From JADYZU01 sp964540965 (GTDB lineage Bacteria; Pseudomonadota; Alphaproteobacteria; Rhodobacterales; Rhodobacteraceae): a stretch of DNA of 64,000 bases. A program made the position numbers and the translations under genes. The notes below the pieces were generated by a model. The model saw nothing but the letters and a program-made list of their open reading frames with translations. It had not been told where the DNA came from and did no database searches. The first letter of the stretch is position 1. Each line of letters opens with the position of its first letter. Shown piece by piece: positions 62,265 through 64,000 of the stretch. The stretch covers positions 186,001 to 250,000 of the forward strand of contig CAZIOT010000002.1 of NCBI GenBank assembly GCA_964540965.1, in the 5' to 3' direction.

Positions 62265-64000
62265 TCAGACCTTTCGGGCGTCGGCCGCCCGTTTCGGGTC
62301 GCGGTGGCGGCGGATCGCCGATACCGCACTTTCCGCCTCGAGCGCGGTCATCACCCGGTGCAGGTGTTCGGCGTCGCGCAGGTCAACGTCGATCAGCAGG
62401 CGATAGTAATCCGGCTTGCGGTCGACGAAGTGAAGGTCCGAGATATTGGCCCTTTGTTCGCCGATCAGCGTGCAGATACGGCCCAGAACGCCGGCGTCGT
62501 TGGAAATCGTCACCTCGAGCGTCACGTCGTTGACCGGCCTGTGGGTGCCGCCCTGCCAGCGCAGGTCGATCCAGCGTTCGGGCTGTTCCTCGTAATCGGC
62601 AAGCGCCGGGCAGTCGATGGCATGGACCACCACGCCCTGGCCGCGAAAGGTGATGCCGACGATGCGTTCGCCCGGCACCGGCTGGCAACAGGCGGCACGG
62701 CGATAGGAGGTATCGTCCGACAGGCCGACGACCGCCTCGCCGGATTCGACCTCGTCGTCCGGTTTCTGCGCCAGATCGGGATAGATCGCGCGCACCACTT
62801 CGCGGGCGGTGATCTCGGCGGCGCCAAGGCGGGCAAGGAGTTCGTCCACGTCATCGACGGCCAGCGCCTTGGCCGCGGTGCGCAGCGCCTTGTCGGTCGC
62901 CTTGCGGCCGACATTCTCAAACGCCACGCGGGCCAGTTCGGCGCCCAGCTTGATGAACCTTTCACGGTCCTCTTCGCGCAGCATCCGGCGGATCGCGGTC
63001 TTGGCGCGGCCGGTGACGGCAATGTCGATCCAGCTTGCCTGCGGCGTCTGCCCCTCGGCGGTGATGATCTCGACCGACTGGCCGTTCTTGAGCCGCGTCC
63101 ACAGCGGCACGCGCATCCCGTCGACCTTGGCGCCGACGCAGGCATGGCCGATGCGGGTGTGGATCGCATAGGCAAAGTCGATGGGCGTGGCACCGCGCGG
63201 CAGTTTGATCACATCCCCCTTGGGGCTGAAGCAGAACACCTGATCCTGATACATCTCGAGTTTGACAGCTTCGAGAAACTCATCGTGATCGCTGTCGTCG
63301 TCAAAGCGTTCCGTCATCTGGGTGATCCAGCGCACCGGATCGACGGCAAAGCGGTTCTGCACCCTTTCGCCGTCCTTGTAGGCCCAATGCGCGGCAACCC
63401 CGGCCTCGGCGACCTCGTGCATCTCACGCGTGCGGACCTGCACCTCGACCCGCTTGCCGTCGCGGGCGCTGACGGTGGTGTGGATCGAGCGGTAGCCGTT
63501 CGATTTCGGCTGGCTGATGTAATCCTTGAACCGGCCCGGCACCGCGCGCCATTTCTGGTGGATCACGCCAAGCACGCGATAGCAGTCGGCGGCGTCGCGG
63601 GTGATGATGCGGAACCCGTAGATGTCGGACAGGCGGGAAAATCCCTGGTCCTTTTCCTGCATCTTGCGCCAGATCGAATAGGGCTTTTTCGCGCGGCCCA
63701 CCACCTCGGCCTCGATCCCGGACTTGTCCAGTTCGCTGCGGATGTCGGCGGTGATGCGGTCGATCAGGTCGCCCGATTCGCGTTGCAGGGTGATGAAGCG
63801 GCGGATGATCGAATTGCGCGCCTCGGCGTTCAGCACGCGGAAGGCCAGATCCTCAAGCTCTTCGCGCATCCACTGCATGCCCATGCGGCCGGCCAGCGGC
63901 GCATAGATCTCCATCGTCTCGCGCGCCTTCTGCGCCTGCTTGTCGGGGCGCATCGACTTGATGGTGCGCATATTGTGCAGGCGGTCGGCAAGTTTGACCA
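62265..64000 (-). CDS. rel: Bifunctional (p)ppGpp synthetase/hydrolase Rel (partial)
   Basis: 578 codons visible; the N-terminus is outside the right edge. The first visible residues end the HD hydrolase domain (VKLADRLHNMRTIKSM), then come the synthetase domain (YSIWRKMQEKDQGF, SDIYGFRIIT), a TGS domain and a C-terminal ACT domain. It makes and removes the alarmone in the stringent response. Whether the HD His and Asp are intact cannot be seen in full. Confidence 0.93.
   Translation of the reverse strand, partial: VKLADRLHNMRTIKSMRPDKQAQKARETMEIYAPLAGRMGMQWMREELEDLAFRVLNAEARNSIIRRFITLQRESGDLIDRITADIRSELDKSGIEAEVVGRAKKPYSIWRKMQEKDQGFSRLSDIYGFRIITRDAADCYRVLGVIHQKWRAVPGRFKDYISQPKSNGYRSIHTTVSARDGKRVEVQVRTREMHEVAEAGVAAHWAYKDGERVQNRFAVDPVRWITQMTERFDDDSDHDEFLEAVKLEMYQDQVFCFSPKGDVIKLPRGATPIDFAYAIHTRIGHACVGAKVDGMRVPLWTRLKNGQSVEIITAEGQTPQASWIDIAVTGRAKTAIRRMLREEDRERFIKLGAELARVAFENVGRKATDKALRTAAKALAVDDVDELLARLGAAEITAREVVRAIYPDLAQKPDDEVESGEAVVGLSDDTSYRRAACCQPVPGERIVGITFRGQGVVVHAIDCPALADYEEQPERWIDLRWQGGTHRPVNDVTLEVTISNDAGVLGRICTLIGEQRANISDLHFVDRKPDYYRLLIDVDLRDAEHLHRVMTALEAESAVSAIRRHRDPKRAADARKV

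Overview
The window looks like a housekeeping-rich stretch of an alphaproteobacterial chromosome, most likely Rhodobacterales (Rhodobacter/Paracoccus type). Reasons: uniformly high GC; the 41-residue bL36; a DUF1674 (SDHAF4-like) protein, DUF3035 and DUF3775 proteins and a two-subunit M16 peptidase pair; and gene orders familiar from that group, as far as I recall them (purH-lspA-DUF3035-M16-M16, dapB/rbfA/truB, rel-DUF2062-pdxJ-acpS-lepB-rnc). There is no prophage, CRISPR array, intact insertion sequence or plasmid machinery.

Layout. 0-5 kb: argJ (cut by the left edge) and an exported parvulin, divergent from secA, then a GntR-type LacI regulator. 5-12 kb: exported protein, alkB and mutY on the minus strand; DUF721 protein, DsbA-like oxidoreductase and CaiB-type CoA transferase on the plus strand. 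11-19 kb: N-formylglutamate amidohydrolase, tRNA-Val, rpmJ, an exported repeat protein, a caspase-fold protein lacking its catalytic residues, mutL. 19-28 kb: a long minus-strand run of M16 pair, DUF3035 lipoprotein, lspA, purH, heparinase-like protein and rsmB. 28-31.8 kb: dapB divergent from rbfA, an exported phosphodiester glycosidase, truB and an RluA-type synthase. 31.8-42 kb is the most mixed part: aldehyde dehydrogenase, peroxiredoxin, Stealth phosphotransferase, two L,D-transpeptidases, a Fic protein with its own operator-like region, pnp, and rpsO separated from pnp by two opposite-strand genes. 42-55.9 kb: RTX-repeat protein, HTH-cupin regulator, msrC, hspQ, lytic transglycosylase lipoprotein, lolA, ftsK, aminotransferase, amidase, flavin hydroxylase, Trm112-like/LON-domain/thioredoxin-TPR set. 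56-64 kb: SGNH hydrolase, rnc, lepB, MFS transporter, acpS, two unknowns, pdxJ, DUF2062 and rel (cut by the right edge).

Functional themes are cell-envelope building and maintenance (secA, lspA, lepB, lolA, L,D-transpeptidases, transglycosylase, ftsK), DNA repair (mutY, mutL), RNA and ribosome maturation (rbfA, truB, RluA, rsmB, rnc, pnp, rpsO, rpmJ) and stringent response (rel). Many minus-strand neighbours overlap by 4 bases, which suggests translational coupling.

The unexplained structure is mostly non-coding. A family of short palindromes (arm GTARGGTGGG...) occurs at six places, each within about ten bases of a stop codon, and its stems change in a compensated way. Three other pairs of adjacent hairpins lie at 28.07, 54.1 and 60.83 kb, the last inside a coding region. 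The fic gene is preceded by three similar 14-base inverted repeats, one overlapping its predicted -35 box.
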